In this document: positions 17,698 to 27,432 of the stretch, in pieces | Layout of the letters: each line of letters opens with the position of its first letter | Numbering within the stretch: position 1 is the first letter of the stretch | Origin: Dysgonamonadaceae bacterium | GTDB taxonomy: Bacteria; Bacteroidota; Bacteroidia; Bacteroidales; Azobacteroidaceae | Direction: 5' to 3' | Length of the DNA: 64,000 nt | NCBI GenBank assembly: GCA_031289145.1 | Contig: JAITQA010000051.1 | Span: 1-64,000 of the forward strand | The notes under the pieces: generated by a model | Told to the model about the DNA's origin: nothing | Seen by the model: only the letters and a program-made list of their open reading frames with translations | Database searches by the model: none | Made by a program: the position numbers and the translations under genes

Positions 17698-19035
17698 TTA
17701 CAAGGATTTATATTCCGGATACGAATGACTATCCGTTTTTTGAATAATGACATAACTTATCAGTGGTAGCAGATATGTGGCCGGAAGTAATAAATTTCCG
17801 GAAAAGAAAGAAACGCCAAAGGAAAATATCAAAAAAAGGAAGGATAGCATTCCATATATATTGTCTCGTTTTTTATAAAAAAACACGGTTAAATAAATCA
17901 AAAGTGATAGATATAGAGCCGTCCCGATATAGCCTAACTTGAAAATCAGATTGGCGTATGAAATGTCTCCGGTTTCTGTTTGAATCACTTCCTCAGTTAT
18001 TTCATCCAATAATCCGATCTTAAAATCAAACATTTTTGTCTTATTCGAATCTTCCGGAATCAATCCTACTCCAAGTAACATGGTTTGAGGCTGTTTCATT
18101 ATATATTGGTTTCGTTCATACAAAAGGGCTATTCGAAAAGTGAATGTTGATTTCTGAAAATCCTCTACATCTATGTCTTCTGCTTCAGCAAAATTACCGG
18201 AGGCTATATGTTGCAAATCCATAAAAGTTCTTGAACGCATAAAGTGTATTCCGGTAAAAGAAATACCGCATATCAGCACGAAAGCCAATACCGATAGAAA
18301 TCGGATTTTTTGTAATTGAGGAAGTTTTAATGCATAAGCCAACATAAGCGTAATTAAAAACATACCGAACAAACTACGATGAAATGCACCCAACAATGCC
18401 AATACCAATAGGACTGTAGTACAGACTTTCAACCAGCCTTTGTGTGGATTATGATAGATGGCCATCAGTGTGAAAAATTGAATCATATCCGGTTGATTGT
18501 AGTACCGGGGCAGTATCATTCCGAAAATTCCAAATCTATAGTTTACTGTCTCGTTGAGGATGGTAACATCTAACACTATTTGTAAAAGGAATAATACCGA
18601 AAGCACGACGGTTACATCAAATAAAAACTGGAGTAATTTTTCTAACTGCGCTTTTTCCATGTTTCGGAAAACAAAATAAGCGAGCCAGAAAAATTGGTAG
18701 CGGCAGGTACGAATGATTTCCGACCAACCTAAGCCAACTGTCCATTTACTATAAAAAATGCAGAGTATAAGAAAGGATCCAAACACCAGAAGATAGCCGG
18801 TTAAACGATCCGGGTTCCAATACTTACGTATGCAAAAACTATCAATGATTATGATGCCGGATAGAATAAAAAAAGCGAAATCACTCCCTTTTGAAATGAA
18901 TCCTATATCCGTCAATTCCTCCGGAACTAAATTAAAACCGGAAGTCAGGAAAAAGAAAAAGAAGACAAATGCAAAATGTTTATAATTCAGAATATATAAT
19001 ACAATTGCTATTATGACCAATGCGAGAAATCCCAT
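17698..19035 (-). CDS. wzy: O-antigen polymerase-like membrane protein (Wzy type)
   Basis: 445 residues with about eleven hydrophobic segments and one large periplasmic loop (around residues 260-350, charged and rich in Glu/Asp). That is the topology of Wzy polymerases, which join undecaprenyl-linked repeat units in the periplasm. Primary sequence is poorly conserved in this family, so the call rests on topology, size and position between flippase and glycosyltransferase genes. Confidence 0.7.
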   Translation of the reverse strand: MGFLALVIIAIVLYILNYKHFAFVFFFFFLTSGFNLVPEELTDIGFISKGSDFAFFILSGIIIIDSFCIRKYWNPDRLTGYLLVFGSFLILCIFYSKWTVGLGWSEIIRTCRYQFFWLAYFVFRNMEKAQLEKLLQFLFDVTVVLSVLFLLQIVLDVTILNETVNYRFGIFGMILPRYYNQPDMIQFFTLMAIYHNPHKGWLKVCTTVLLVLALLGAFHRSLFGMFLITLMLAYALKLPQLQKIRFLSVLAFVLICGISFTGIHFMRSRTFMDLQHIASGNFAEAEDIDVEDFQKSTFTFRIALLYERNQYIMKQPQTMLLGVGLIPEDSNKTKMFDFKIGLLDEITEEVIQTETGDISYANLIFKLGYIGTALYLSLLIYLTVFFYKKRDNIYGMLSFLFLIFSFGVSFFSGNLLLPATYLLPLISYVIIQKTDSHSYPEYKSL

Positions 19036-19044
19036 ACTTTACTT

Positions 19045-20436
19045 TTATTGATTCCAAAGGCCGGTAGCCGTTTGATTCATTAATTTATTGACTTGTATCG
19101 GCGCCCAAATCATTCGGGGAATATAAATGAAGACAGGAGCCAACAAAATCCCGATAACGCCCCAGTAATGTCCCAATAGCAACGCAACAGGTATAAGTAG
19201 CGCCATTTCTAAGAGGGAAGAATATACCTGTAATTTGATTTTTCCGATCCCGTTGAGCGGATTCATATAGATAGACATCCAGCATAATACGCATACGGAA
19301 AGGCAGACAGCGAAAGACATCAAAAAAGGTATTTTCAGTAAATTCACCGATTCTGTTATCCAATAATTTACAAATACATAATAGATTATTGGAGAAAAAA
19401 TCAGGAGAATAGCTTGGAAAATCAGAAAGAATACAAACAAACGATGTAAGTGTGAAACGGATTTTTTCATCCATTCGAAATCATTTTTTGTATAGGCGTC
19501 GGTAAACGAACTCCAATAAGGGATGAGCACAATACCCATGATATTAAATGCGATATTGAATAGCCTGAATGTTGTGTTGTAATTGGTTACTTCTACCGGG
19601 TCGGTCATTCTCAAAATTAAGAACGATAAGGTTTGATTAACCATGATAACAGCCATCGTAGCGATAAAAAACTTAATTCCAAGATTCATCATATTTCCGG
19701 AAAGTTTAAAATCGACATACCGGAAAGAAGGTCTCCACTCTTTATATCTTGTATTGAACAAGACAAAACCGGCTATGAAGTAAATAATGACAGGTGCAAA
19801 ACCGGTAATCCATCCTAAATAAACCAAAGAAGGCGGAGTAGTTTTGGACAAAATATATATTCCGGTCAATGTTAATATTTGCCCCAGCAAATCTAAAAAA
19901 GAACCGATCGCCGGACGTTGGTCTGCTGTAACAATAGACTTTATTAAATTTAAAATAAAAGTACAGCAAAAAGAAGCCATCATGATCCAAACTAAACCTG
20001 AAATTTCACTTCTGTAAGGGTATAGTGTTTTTCCTGAACCTAAAATTCTGAACCAATCTAAATATGGATTGATAAAACAGAATACAGCAAAAATTGCTAC
20101 ACAGATCAAGCCAACGATTGCATACGTTGAGCTGATGTATTTTTTTGCTAATTCGGTTTCTCCTTTCGCTTTGGCCTCTGCTAATTTGTTCCTCATTCCA
20201 TTTCCTAAACCGATGTCAAACAAATTGAGCCACATGACCATCGAATAGAGCGTTTGCCAAATACCATTTCGATCGGAATTTACATAGTTGATAGTCAAAG
20301 GGATAAGAATCAATGAAATTAATATTGTTATCCCTTTGATTCCAAAAGAAGCGGCGATATTTTTTTTCGTCAGAATCGTTCGTGCATTTCCCTCGCTAAA
20401 AAACCGATGTATTTTTTCCTTTATCATCCGGATCAT
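19045..20436 (-). CDS. wzx: Polysaccharide flippase (Wzx, MOP/MATE superfamily)
   Basis: 463 residues with about twelve to fourteen membrane segments. The start KKNIAASFGIKGITILISL followed by LIPLTINYVNSDRNGIWQT is the usual opening of Wzx/RfbX-type flippases, which move undecaprenyl-linked repeat units across the inner membrane. It overlaps the chain-length regulator gene by 4 bp (ATGA) and lies 9 bp before the polymerase. Confidence 0.85.
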   Translation of the reverse strand: MIRMIKEKIHRFFSEGNARTILTKKNIAASFGIKGITILISLILIPLTINYVNSDRNGIWQTLYSMVMWLNLFDIGLGNGMRNKLAEAKAKGETELAKKYISSTYAIVGLICVAIFAVFCFINPYLDWFRILGSGKTLYPYRSEISGLVWIMMASFCCTFILNLIKSIVTADQRPAIGSFLDLLGQILTLTGIYILSKTTPPSLVYLGWITGFAPVIIYFIAGFVLFNTRYKEWRPSFRYVDFKLSGNMMNLGIKFFIATMAVIMVNQTLSFLILRMTDPVEVTNYNTTFRLFNIAFNIMGIVLIPYWSSFTDAYTKNDFEWMKKSVSHLHRLFVFFLIFQAILLIFSPIIYYVFVNYWITESVNLLKIPFLMSFAVCLSVCVLCWMSIYMNPLNGIGKIKLQVYSSLLEMALLIPVALLLGHYWGVIGILLAPVFIYIPRMIWAPIQVNKLMNQTATGLWNQ

Positions 20437-22028
20437 TTTTCTTTTCGTTTCCGAAAATAATCTCTGATATACGGTATTAAATAGATTGCCGAAAACGGAA
20501 AGAATACAGCCCCGAAAAAGAGCAGCATCATTGCCACTTTCATCTTGCTGGGAGAAACCGGCTTAATCAAAGCATAAGGTTCATCAATCACTTTTAACTT
20601 CGGCAAAAGCGATACCGATTTGATAGCCGTCTCGTAATTTTTTTCCAACAAAAAAGCATAGACTGTTTGTTGAATCTCCTGCTCTCGTTTCAACGCAATA
20701 TAGTCCCGTTCTATAACCGGAATAGCGCCGAGACGAACATTCAACTCGTCTTCTTTTTTCTTAAGATCTGCTGCCGTAATTTGCATCCCTTTTTTAATGT
20801 TGTTCAAAGATAATAACAGGTTTTTACGCTGGATGCCGATTTGCTCGTCTAAAGAAGACATGCCGCTGGTTTTGAGAGGGGAATTACGATACACTTCCGA
20901 TCTTTTAATCAATTCTCCGTTGTATTGATTGATCACCTCTGCTATGGACGGGTCCAATGTGGTGAGACTGAAAGGTATCTGTTCATATTTATTATCTTCG
21001 TTGGAGATATAGTCGACAATAATGTCTGCCAATTTCAATTGAGTAGCCGTTTCCATTAGTTTAGGTTGCAATTCCGCATCAACGGCGAAAATGTATTTGA
21101 CATCCGCTTCCACATCTGTCAGGGAATGGCTATCCTTGAATTGCCGGATGCTTTGATCCACCAGACTCAAATTCAGTTTGACGGAGTCTAATCTCTCTGC
21201 AATGAAAGAAATTGTTTTATCCGACACCTCATTTTTATCCGTAATCCATTCCTGATTATAGACATGGATTATTTCATTCAAAATCCTTTTTCCTAAAGGT
21301 ACATTTTTATTGATGATATTCAGATCTATGAGATTTGAATTTTTCTTTTCAAAATCAGCCTCCAGAATATTACTGTAAATCTGCGACATAAAGTCGTGGC
21401 TTGTCAAGGTGATATTCAAACTGAACGGTTTTTTATAACTATCAAACCACACCGATTGAGAAAAAGTGAATTTCCCGACAGGCGTTTCAATGGTTGACGG
21501 GAAAGAATGGATTTCATAACGCCCAACTACTTTATTTCGCCATTTTACCTTTACCTGAGTTTGCTCTTTTTTTGTTTTCAGTTTGAATTCCACAATTTCG
21601 GTTGTATCCGATAAAGCGGGTTCGACAGAAAGGATAATCGGCGATTGGTCGTACAAATCCTGTTTGCTTAATCCGAAAAACTTTGTTTGTACATATACTT
21701 TGTTCAAATCCAGGCTACGAATCATCTTTTTCAGATAACCGTGCGATACAATCTTATTGGATTCGTCCATCACATTCAATCCGCCCGCACTCATACCGAA
21801 TGCGCTCATCAAAGAGGAGGTTTTGGATATACTTCCGCCAACCGGCGAATCATCCTCGCGCAGACTTACTTTCGCGGCAATTTTCATCACCGGCGTTGTT
21901 ATTTTGAGGTATATTACGGCAATTGCCGTACATATCACCATGCTGATAACAAAATAGTACCAATTCTTCAGACAATTCAGTAAGAAGTCTATCACTTGCT
22001 CTTTCTCGCTTTTGCTTTCTTTACTCAT
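20433..22028 (-). CDS. wzz: Polysaccharide chain-length/co-polymerase protein (Wzz type)
   Basis: 531 residues with one N-terminal membrane helix (about residues 28-50), a large periplasmic region with long coiled-coil stretches, then the proline-rich PYALIKPVSPSKMKVAMML leading into the second membrane helix and a short basic tail. This is the Wzz/PCP layout. There is no cytoplasmic tyrosine-kinase domain, so it is not a Wzc-type fusion. It follows the export lipoprotein gene by 27 bp. Confidence 0.85.
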   Translation of the reverse strand: MSKESKSEKEQVIDFLLNCLKNWYYFVISMVICTAIAVIYLKITTPVMKIAAKVSLREDDSPVGGSISKTSSLMSAFGMSAGGLNVMDESNKIVSHGYLKKMIRSLDLNKVYVQTKFFGLSKQDLYDQSPIILSVEPALSDTTEIVEFKLKTKKEQTQVKVKWRNKVVGRYEIHSFPSTIETPVGKFTFSQSVWFDSYKKPFSLNITLTSHDFMSQIYSNILEADFEKKNSNLIDLNIINKNVPLGKRILNEIIHVYNQEWITDKNEVSDKTISFIAERLDSVKLNLSLVDQSIRQFKDSHSLTDVEADVKYIFAVDAELQPKLMETATQLKLADIIVDYISNEDNKYEQIPFSLTTLDPSIAEVINQYNGELIKRSEVYRNSPLKTSGMSSLDEQIGIQRKNLLLSLNNIKKGMQITAADLKKKEDELNVRLGAIPVIERDYIALKREQEIQQTVYAFLLEKNYETAIKSVSLLPKLKVIDEPYALIKPVSPSKMKVAMMLLFFGAVFFPFSAIYLIPYIRDYFRKRKEK

Positions 22029-22055
22029 AAATGTATATTCATTTTAGTCGAAAAA

Positions 22056-22901
22056 TCAATTCTTTCGAGAGTTTATCGTTACGATTGTAATGGCGGCTGA
22101 TGTAATTAAGGACACAACGCCTATAACGGTTGAAATGACTGATAAACGGTAATTATCAGCCATTCCATAAGTACTGTCTTTCTTCCGTATAACGTTGGGG
22201 TCGACAATGATGATATCATTGTTTTTCAAATAATAATAAGGAGAAGAAAAAATAGCGGTTGATGTCAGATCAAGCACAGCCAATTCCATCTCTCCATTAT
22301 TTTCCCTCAGTAACTTTACATGCTTTTTATCGCCGGATATTGTGATGTCGCTGGCAGCTGCGAGGGCGTCAAAAATAGAAAAACCACTGTTGTCTATTAC
22401 TTCATATACACCCGGTTTAAAGACTTCTCCCATGACTTTTACTTTATTATTCAATATTTCTACCGTAACTACAGGTTGGGAAAGATGAGTGGATAATTTT
22501 TCAATCAGCAAATCCCGTAATTCGGTAACCGTCAATCCCCCTGCCTTTATTTGCCCAAAGACGGGATAATTTATATATCCCTTTTTATCAACTATGTATG
22601 GTTGAAATGGAGATTCGATTGAGGAGGTTGAATTTCCTGAAATTCCTATTTTCTCTGAAGTTAAAGGAACGAGATTGAATTGCTCAAGAACCATGGCGTC
22701 CGTTATGTTTGCGGTAGAAACCACGATACTCATAATATTATCAGCGCCAATCACCCGTTCCGAATTTAGCTTATTTAGTTGAAAATTAGCAATATCATTC
22801 CCGCTTTCCACATTTTCGAGGTAGGTGATAGGAGTCGGTACCGATTTGCAGGAATACAAAAAAATAACCGAGAAAAGTAATAGCAACAATTTATTTTTCA
22901 T
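22056..22901 (-). CDS. wza: Polysaccharide export outer-membrane lipoprotein (Wza-like)
   Basis: 281 residues with a lipoprotein signal MKNKLLLLLFSVIFLYSC (Cys 18). The first domain, including VIGADNIMSIVVST and YIVDKKGYINYPVFGQIKA, is the polysaccharide-export (PES) domain. A SLBB-like repeat follows (VKVMGEVFKPGVYEVID), and a hydrophobic C-terminal helix ends the protein. It forms the outer-membrane exit path for surface polysaccharide. The ATG at 22901 is preferred over an in-frame TTG at 22907. It is the first gene of the operon; no convincing promoter was found in the 180 bp upstream. Confidence 0.85.
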   Translation of the reverse strand: MKNKLLLLLFSVIFLYSCKSVPTPITYLENVESGNDIANFQLNKLNSERVIGADNIMSIVVSTANITDAMVLEQFNLVPLTSEKIGISGNSTSSIESPFQPYIVDKKGYINYPVFGQIKAGGLTVTELRDLLIEKLSTHLSQPVVTVEILNNKVKVMGEVFKPGVYEVIDNSGFSIFDALAAASDITISGDKKHVKLLRENNGEMELAVLDLTSTAIFSSPYYYLKNNDIIIVDPNVIRKKDSTYGMADNYRLSVISTVIGVVSLITSAAITIVTINSRKN

Positions 22902-23037
22902 ATACAAATTTTTAAAATCCGGAAAATATCCGGGACATTTGACGTATTTTTATGTAGTTTGTTCACTGATATAATTATTTAATTACGGAAATATAACGAA
23001 AAAAAACAGATAATAGTATATCTTGTTTAGCTTAAAT

Positions 23038-23068
23038 TTTGGTTTCTAATTTGAAAAACGTACATTTG
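23038..23068 (+). promoter_or_regulatory. Promoter of the fucosidase gene
   Basis: TTTG (23038-23041), 19 bp, TACATTTG (23061-23068) is a full Bacteroidetes promoter. It lies 22 bp before the ATG at 23091 in the divergent region shared with the polysaccharide operon. Confidence 0.75.
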
Positions 23069-23090
23069 TACTTGTTTTCAAATTAATTTT

Positions 23091-24461
23091 ATGAGAAAGA
23101 CGCTACTATTTTTCAGCATCTGTCTACAGGCTTTCTTGCCGTTGATTGCACAAGTACATGAACAATCCGCTTCCTATGTTTGGCCGGAAGAGCCGGACGT
23201 GTTATCCAAATTAGCCGAATGGCAGGATTTGAAATTCGGTATGATTATCCATTGGGGCTTGTATGCAGAATTGGGTATTGTTGAATCCTGGTCGATATGT
23301 TCGGAACAGGAAGATTGGATTCCGCGCGATAGCACGATTCGGTATGACGATTACAAACGCCGCTATTGGTCGACTATTGATACATTCAAGCCGGTAAAAT
23401 TTGATCCCGCATCATGGGCGAAGGCAGGCAAAAATGCCGGGATGAATTACTTGGTTTTCACCACCAAACACCATGACGGCTTTTGTTTGTATGATACGAA
23501 ATATACGGATTTTTCGATAATGAACGGTGCTTTTAAAGGCGATCCGCGGCGCAATGTGGCCAAAGAAGTTTTCGATGCTTTCCGCAAAGAAAATTATATG
23601 ATTGGCGCTTATTTTTCGAAGCCGGATTGGCATTCGCAATATTATTGGTGGGACAGATACGCCACACCTAACCGGCGTCAAAATTACAGTATCGAAAAAT
23701 TTCCTTGGCGATGGAATGTATTTAAAAAATTCGTATACAATCAGATAGAAGAATTAGTGAATGGAGATTATGGAACTGTAGATATCCTGTGGCTGGATGG
23801 TGGCTGGGTGCGAAACAATATTGATATGCCGGAAATAGCCCGAATGGCACGCAGTTATCAAAAGGATTTGTTGATTGTAGACCGTACTGTTCCCGGAAAA
23901 TATGAAAATTACCAGACGCCGGAACGCGGAATCCCTCAGCAACAATTAAACAATCCATGGGAGAGTTGTATCCCATTGGGAGATGACTGGGGATTCACGC
24001 CCGAAGACGATTATAAATCGCCGGCGAAGGTGATTCATTCCTTGGTGGAGATTGTTGCCAAGGGCGGAAACCTCTTGTTGGGAATTGGTCCGAAAGCCGA
24101 TGGCAGTTTACCGGAAGAAGTCACCCTCCGGCTGCATGAAATAGGACAATGGCTGAAAAAAAACGGCGAAGCTATCTACAATACGCGCAATGCAGCCGTT
24201 TATTATGACGGCAATACTTGGTTCACAAAAAGTAAAGACGGCAAAACAATCTATGCTGTTGTTTGCTTGGAAGAGGGAAAACCCTTGCCGACAACTGTCT
24301 CCTGGAAAGGTAACGAGCCGGTAAAATCTTCAAAAATGCTGTTATTGCAAACACATAAAACGGTGAAATGGCGAAAATCGGGAGACGCCGTGGAAGTGAC
24401 GCTTCCCGGTAATTTGCCGACCGGTATACCGGCTTTGGCCTTTTCGTTTCAGGTAAAGTAG
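23091..24461 (+). CDS. Alpha-L-fucosidase, GH29
   Basis: 456 residues with a signal peptide ending near LPLIAQ (about residue 20). The catalytic domain begins with LKFGMIIHWGLYAELGIVES and has YLVFTTKHHDGFCLYD. DILWLDGGW (Asp near residue 236) is the GH29 nucleophile region. GGNLLLGIGPKADGSLPEE ends the barrel and is followed by a beta-sandwich domain. It releases terminal alpha-linked L-fucose in the periplasm or at the surface. It is divergent to the polysaccharide operon, which holds a fucosyltransferase-like gene, and has its own promoter. A TlpA-like gene follows. Confidence 0.93.
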   Translation: MRKTLLFFSICLQAFLPLIAQVHEQSASYVWPEEPDVLSKLAEWQDLKFGMIIHWGLYAELGIVESWSICSEQEDWIPRDSTIRYDDYKRRYWSTIDTFKPVKFDPASWAKAGKNAGMNYLVFTTKHHDGFCLYDTKYTDFSIMNGAFKGDPRRNVAKEVFDAFRKENYMIGAYFSKPDWHSQYYWWDRYATPNRRQNYSIEKFPWRWNVFKKFVYNQIEELVNGDYGTVDILWLDGGWVRNNIDMPEIARMARSYQKDLLIVDRTVPGKYENYQTPERGIPQQQLNNPWESCIPLGDDWGFTPEDDYKSPAKVIHSLVEIVAKGGNLLLGIGPKADGSLPEEVTLRLHEIGQWLKKNGEAIYNTRNAAVYYDGNTWFTKSKDGKTIYAVVCLEEGKPLPTTVSWKGNEPVKSSKMLLLQTHKTVKWRKSGDAVEVTLPGNLPTGIPALAFSFQVK

Positions 24462-24493
24462 TGAGATTTATGTCACATAAAAATTATATTTGT

Positions 24494-25339
24494 ATGAAGA
24501 AATTAGTTTATTTATTATTGGTACTTTTAGTTACAGGAACAGCTTGTAATACCAACAAAAAAGCAGATCCGGAGACTGCATATCAGTCTTGTACGGATGC
24601 AGAAAAGGTTTATAATGATTTTGTAAACCAGTACGATCAATTGGAAAAAGAGGGAAACTTAACGCCTGCCTTGAAGGATTCTTTGGAAAAAGAGGCGGAA
24701 ATTTTGTTTGAAGATGCGAAAAAAGTTTATGCTTCTTTTTTCGAAAATTATATCAATACCGCTTTTGCGCAACAGGTCTTTACAGAAACCAAATGGGTGA
24801 GGCGATTGAATCAGACCCAATTGGAATCGGTTGTCAATAGTATAGAGGATACCGTCTTCAAAGAAACGGAAGCCTGTAAAAACGCGATCAATCGACTTGC
24901 TGCTATGAAAAATTCCCAAGTAGGGCATGTCTTTACGGATATTGTATCTAAAAATCCTGAAGATAATGCAATCAAACTGTCGGACTATGCCGGAAAAGGA
25001 AAATATGTAATACTTGATTTTTGGGCGTCCTGGTGCCCTGATTGCCGAAAAGAAATGCCAGCATTAGTCGATTTATATGCTACATTCAAAGATAAAAATG
25101 TTGAAATAGTGGGCTATTCTTTGGACAGAGATAAAAACAACTGGATAGAAGGCATTAAAGAATTAAATATTACCTGGCCCCAAATGTCGGATTGTGATTT
25201 TTGGAATTCGCAAGGCGCAAAATCTTATGCCGTGCAATATATTCCTTTGACAATTTTGATAGATCCGGAGGGAAATATCATCGAAAGAGCCCTCTCTTTA
25301 GAAGAATTATACAAAAAGATAGCGGAATTAACAAAATAA
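24494..25339 (+). CDS. TlpA-like thioredoxin-family lipoprotein
   Basis: 281 residues. Signal MKKLVYLLLVLLVTGTAC with lipidation Cys 18, a helical Lys/Glu-rich N-terminal domain (about residues 20-140), then a TlpA/AhpC-type thioredoxin domain with the active site WASWCPDCRKE and the cis-Pro segment YIPLTILIDPEG. It probably acts as a periplasmic disulfide reductase. The ATG at 24494 is chosen because it starts directly with the lipoprotein signal; an earlier ATG at 24461 overlaps the fucosidase stop and would put a hydrophilic stretch first. Confidence 0.85.
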   Translation: MKKLVYLLLVLLVTGTACNTNKKADPETAYQSCTDAEKVYNDFVNQYDQLEKEGNLTPALKDSLEKEAEILFEDAKKVYASFFENYINTAFAQQVFTETKWVRRLNQTQLESVVNSIEDTVFKETEACKNAINRLAAMKNSQVGHVFTDIVSKNPEDNAIKLSDYAGKGKYVILDFWASWCPDCRKEMPALVDLYATFKDKNVEIVGYSLDRDKNNWIEGIKELNITWPQMSDCDFWNSQGAKSYAVQYIPLTILIDPEGNIIERALSLEELYKKIAELTK

Positions 25340-25553
25340 TTAAAGTTTTTTTTCGACAATTAATATTTCTTATATAATTGATTGACAGTTGATTATTTAA
25401 TGAAATACCCAAATTAAAGCTAAAAACTTTTAAAAATATGTTATATAATATGTTTTTTTTTTTGGTGGGATGAAAAAAAAACTATTATTTTGTACCCGAT
25501 AACCTAAAACAATCTTTTTGCCTTAAAAGACTAATGCCTATAAAAAACTGAAT

Positions 25554-25583
25554 AAAAAGGTCCATTGAGAAGTGGGCCTTTTT
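25554..25583 (+). terminator. Intrinsic terminator after the TlpA-like gene
   Basis: AAAAAGGTCC (25554-25563) pairs with GGGCCTTTTT (25574-25583) around a 10-nt loop, ten pairs with one G-T. The final T run also supplies the TTTG of the lepA promoter. Confidence 0.65.
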
Positions 25584-25611
25584 GTCTTTTAAAGAATTTG
25601 GAGTATCTTTG
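25581..25611 (+). promoter_or_regulatory. Promoter of lepA
   Basis: TTTG (25581-25584), 19 bp, TATCTTTG (25604-25611). It fixes the lepA start at ATG 25627, because the upstream in-frame start at 25582 lies inside the promoter. Confidence 0.8.
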
Positions 25612-25626
25612 CGACAAAATAAAAAG

Positions 25627-27414
25627 ATGGATAATATTCGGAATTTTTGTATCATAGCGCATATCGACCATGGTAAAAGTACTTTGGCCGATCGCTTATT
25701 GGAATACACACAGACCGTTGCCGGTAAGGAGATGCAAGCGCAGGTGTTGGATAATATGGATTTGGAACGCGAACGCGGCATTACCATCAAGAGCCATGCC
25801 ATACAAATGAAATACCATTCTAAAGGTAAGGATTATATATTAAACTTGATTGATACGCCGGGGCACGTGGATTTCTCTTACGAAGTATCCCGCTCAATAG
25901 CCGCTTGTGAAGGCGCTTTGTTGATTGTCGATGCGGCACAAGGTATTCAGGCACAAACTATTTCCAATCTTTATATGGCTTTGGAAAACGATTTGGAAAT
26001 TATTCCCGTGCTGAACAAGATAGATTTACCGCAGGCAATGCCTGAAGAAGTAGAAGACCAGATTATAGAATTGCTCGGTTGTGACCGGAAAGACATTCTT
26101 CACACAAGCGGAAAAACAGGCGAAGGCGTTTACGAACTGCTGGATACCATTGTCGAAAATATTCCCGCTCCGAAAGGCGATTCGGAAGCGCCATTGCAGG
26201 CTTTGATTTTTGACTCGGTTTTCAATGCTTTCCGTGGAATAATTGCGTATTATAAAATTCTCAACGGTACCATCCGAAAAGGTGACTTGGTGAAATTTGT
26301 TGCTACAGGGAAAGAATACGAAGCCGATGAGGTGGGTATCCTGAAATTAGATATGTCGCCTCGTGATGAAGTCAAATGTGGGGATGTCGGCTATATTATT
26401 TCCGGTATCAAAGCTTCGAAAGAGGTGAAAGTAGGGGATACGATTACACACGTCAAACGTCCTTGCGACAAAGCTATCGACGGTTTTGAAGAGGTGAAGC
26501 CTATGGTTTTTGCCGGATTGTATCCGATTGAAACGGAAGATTTTGAAAATCTTCGCTCTTCTCTTGAAAAATTACAACTGAATGATGCTTCCCTGACTTT
26601 TCAGCCGGAATCGTCCGTCGCACTTGGCTTTGGATTTCGATGCGGCTTCTTGGGCTTACTGCACATGGAAATCATACAGGAACGTCTCGACCGCGAATTT
26701 AATATGGATGTGATTACCACGGTCCCCAATGTGTCTTATAAGGTTTATGACAAACAAGGCGATTGTAAAGAAGTGCACAATCCGGCCGGATTGCCCGACC
26801 TCACCTTGATTGACCATATTGAGGAACCTTTTATCCGGGCTTCCGTTATTACCACTACCAATTACATCGGACCGATTATGACACTTTGTCTGGGGAAACG
26901 CGGTATTTTGGTGCGGCAGGATTATATTTCCGGCGACCGTATCGAAATTATTTACGATTTGCCTCTCGGAGAAATTGTCATTGATTTTTATGATAAGCTG
27001 AAAAGTATTTCCAAAGGTTACGCCTCTTTCGATTACCACATGCACGATTATCGTCCTTCGAGATTAATTAAATTAGATATTCTTTTAAATGGAGAACAGG
27101 TAGATGCCTTATCTACCCTGACGCATGTGGATAATGCGGTTACATTCGGGCGGAGGATGTGCGAAAAACTGAAAGAATTAATTCCCCGTCAGCAATTTGA
27201 TGTTGCCATACAGGCCGCTATCGGAGCGAAAATTATTGCACGCGAGACCATCAAGGCTGTCCGGAAAGATGTTACCGCCAAATGTTACGGCGGAGATATT
27301 TCCCGTAAACGGAAACTGCTCGAAAAGCAAAAAGAAGGTAAAAAACGGATGAAACAGGTCGGCAACGTGGAAGTGCCGCAAAAAGCTTTTTTGGCAGTAC
27401 TGAAATTGGACTGA
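25627..27414 (+). CDS. lepA: Elongation factor 4 (LepA)
   Basis: Ribosome-bound GTPase that back-translocates or remodels stalled ribosomes. 595 residues, the normal family length. G1 is [10 protein letters not shown]2 lies in the [10 protein letters not shown] region, G3 is DTPGHVDF, G4 is LNKIDLP. EF-G-like domains follow, and the LepA-specific C-terminus contains [20 protein letters not shown]. The start is set by the promoter at 25581-25611. Confidence 0.97.
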   Translation: MDNIRNFCIIAHIDHGKSTLADRLLEYTQTVAGKEMQAQVLDNMDLERERGITIKSHAIQMKYHSKGKDYILNLIDTPGHVDFSYEVSRSIAACEGALLIVDAAQGIQAQTISNLYMALENDLEIIPVLNKIDLPQAMPEEVEDQIIELLGCDRKDILHTSGKTGEGVYELLDTIVENIPAPKGDSEAPLQALIFDSVFNAFRGIIAYYKILNGTIRKGDLVKFVATGKEYEADEVGILKLDMSPRDEVKCGDVGYIISGIKASKEVKVGDTITHVKRPCDKAIDGFEEVKPMVFAGLYPIETEDFENLRSSLEKLQLNDASLTFQPESSVALGFGFRCGFLGLLHMEIIQERLDREFNMDVITTVPNVSYKVYDKQGDCKEVHNPAGLPDLTLIDHIEEPFIRASVITTTNYIGPIMTLCLGKRGILVRQDYISGDRIEIIYDLPLGEIVIDFYDKLKSISKGYASFDYHMHDYRPSRLIKLDILLNGEQVDALSTLTHVDNAVTFGRRMCEKLKELIPRQQFDVAIQAAIGAKIIARETIKAVRKDVTAKCYGGDISRKRKLLEKQKEGKKRMKQVGNVEVPQKAFLAVLKLD

Positions 27415-27432
27415 AACCCGCATGCGAAATGT

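Noticed and set aside
23091..25339. Fucosidase and TlpA-like gene as a polysaccharide utilisation locus
   Set aside because: No SusC/SusD pair, regulator or further glycoside hydrolase lies nearby, so it does not qualify as a PUL.
25582..25626. Upstream start for lepA
   Set aside because: It lies inside a perfect promoter and adds 15 residues not found in the family; ATG 25627 gives the standard N-terminus.
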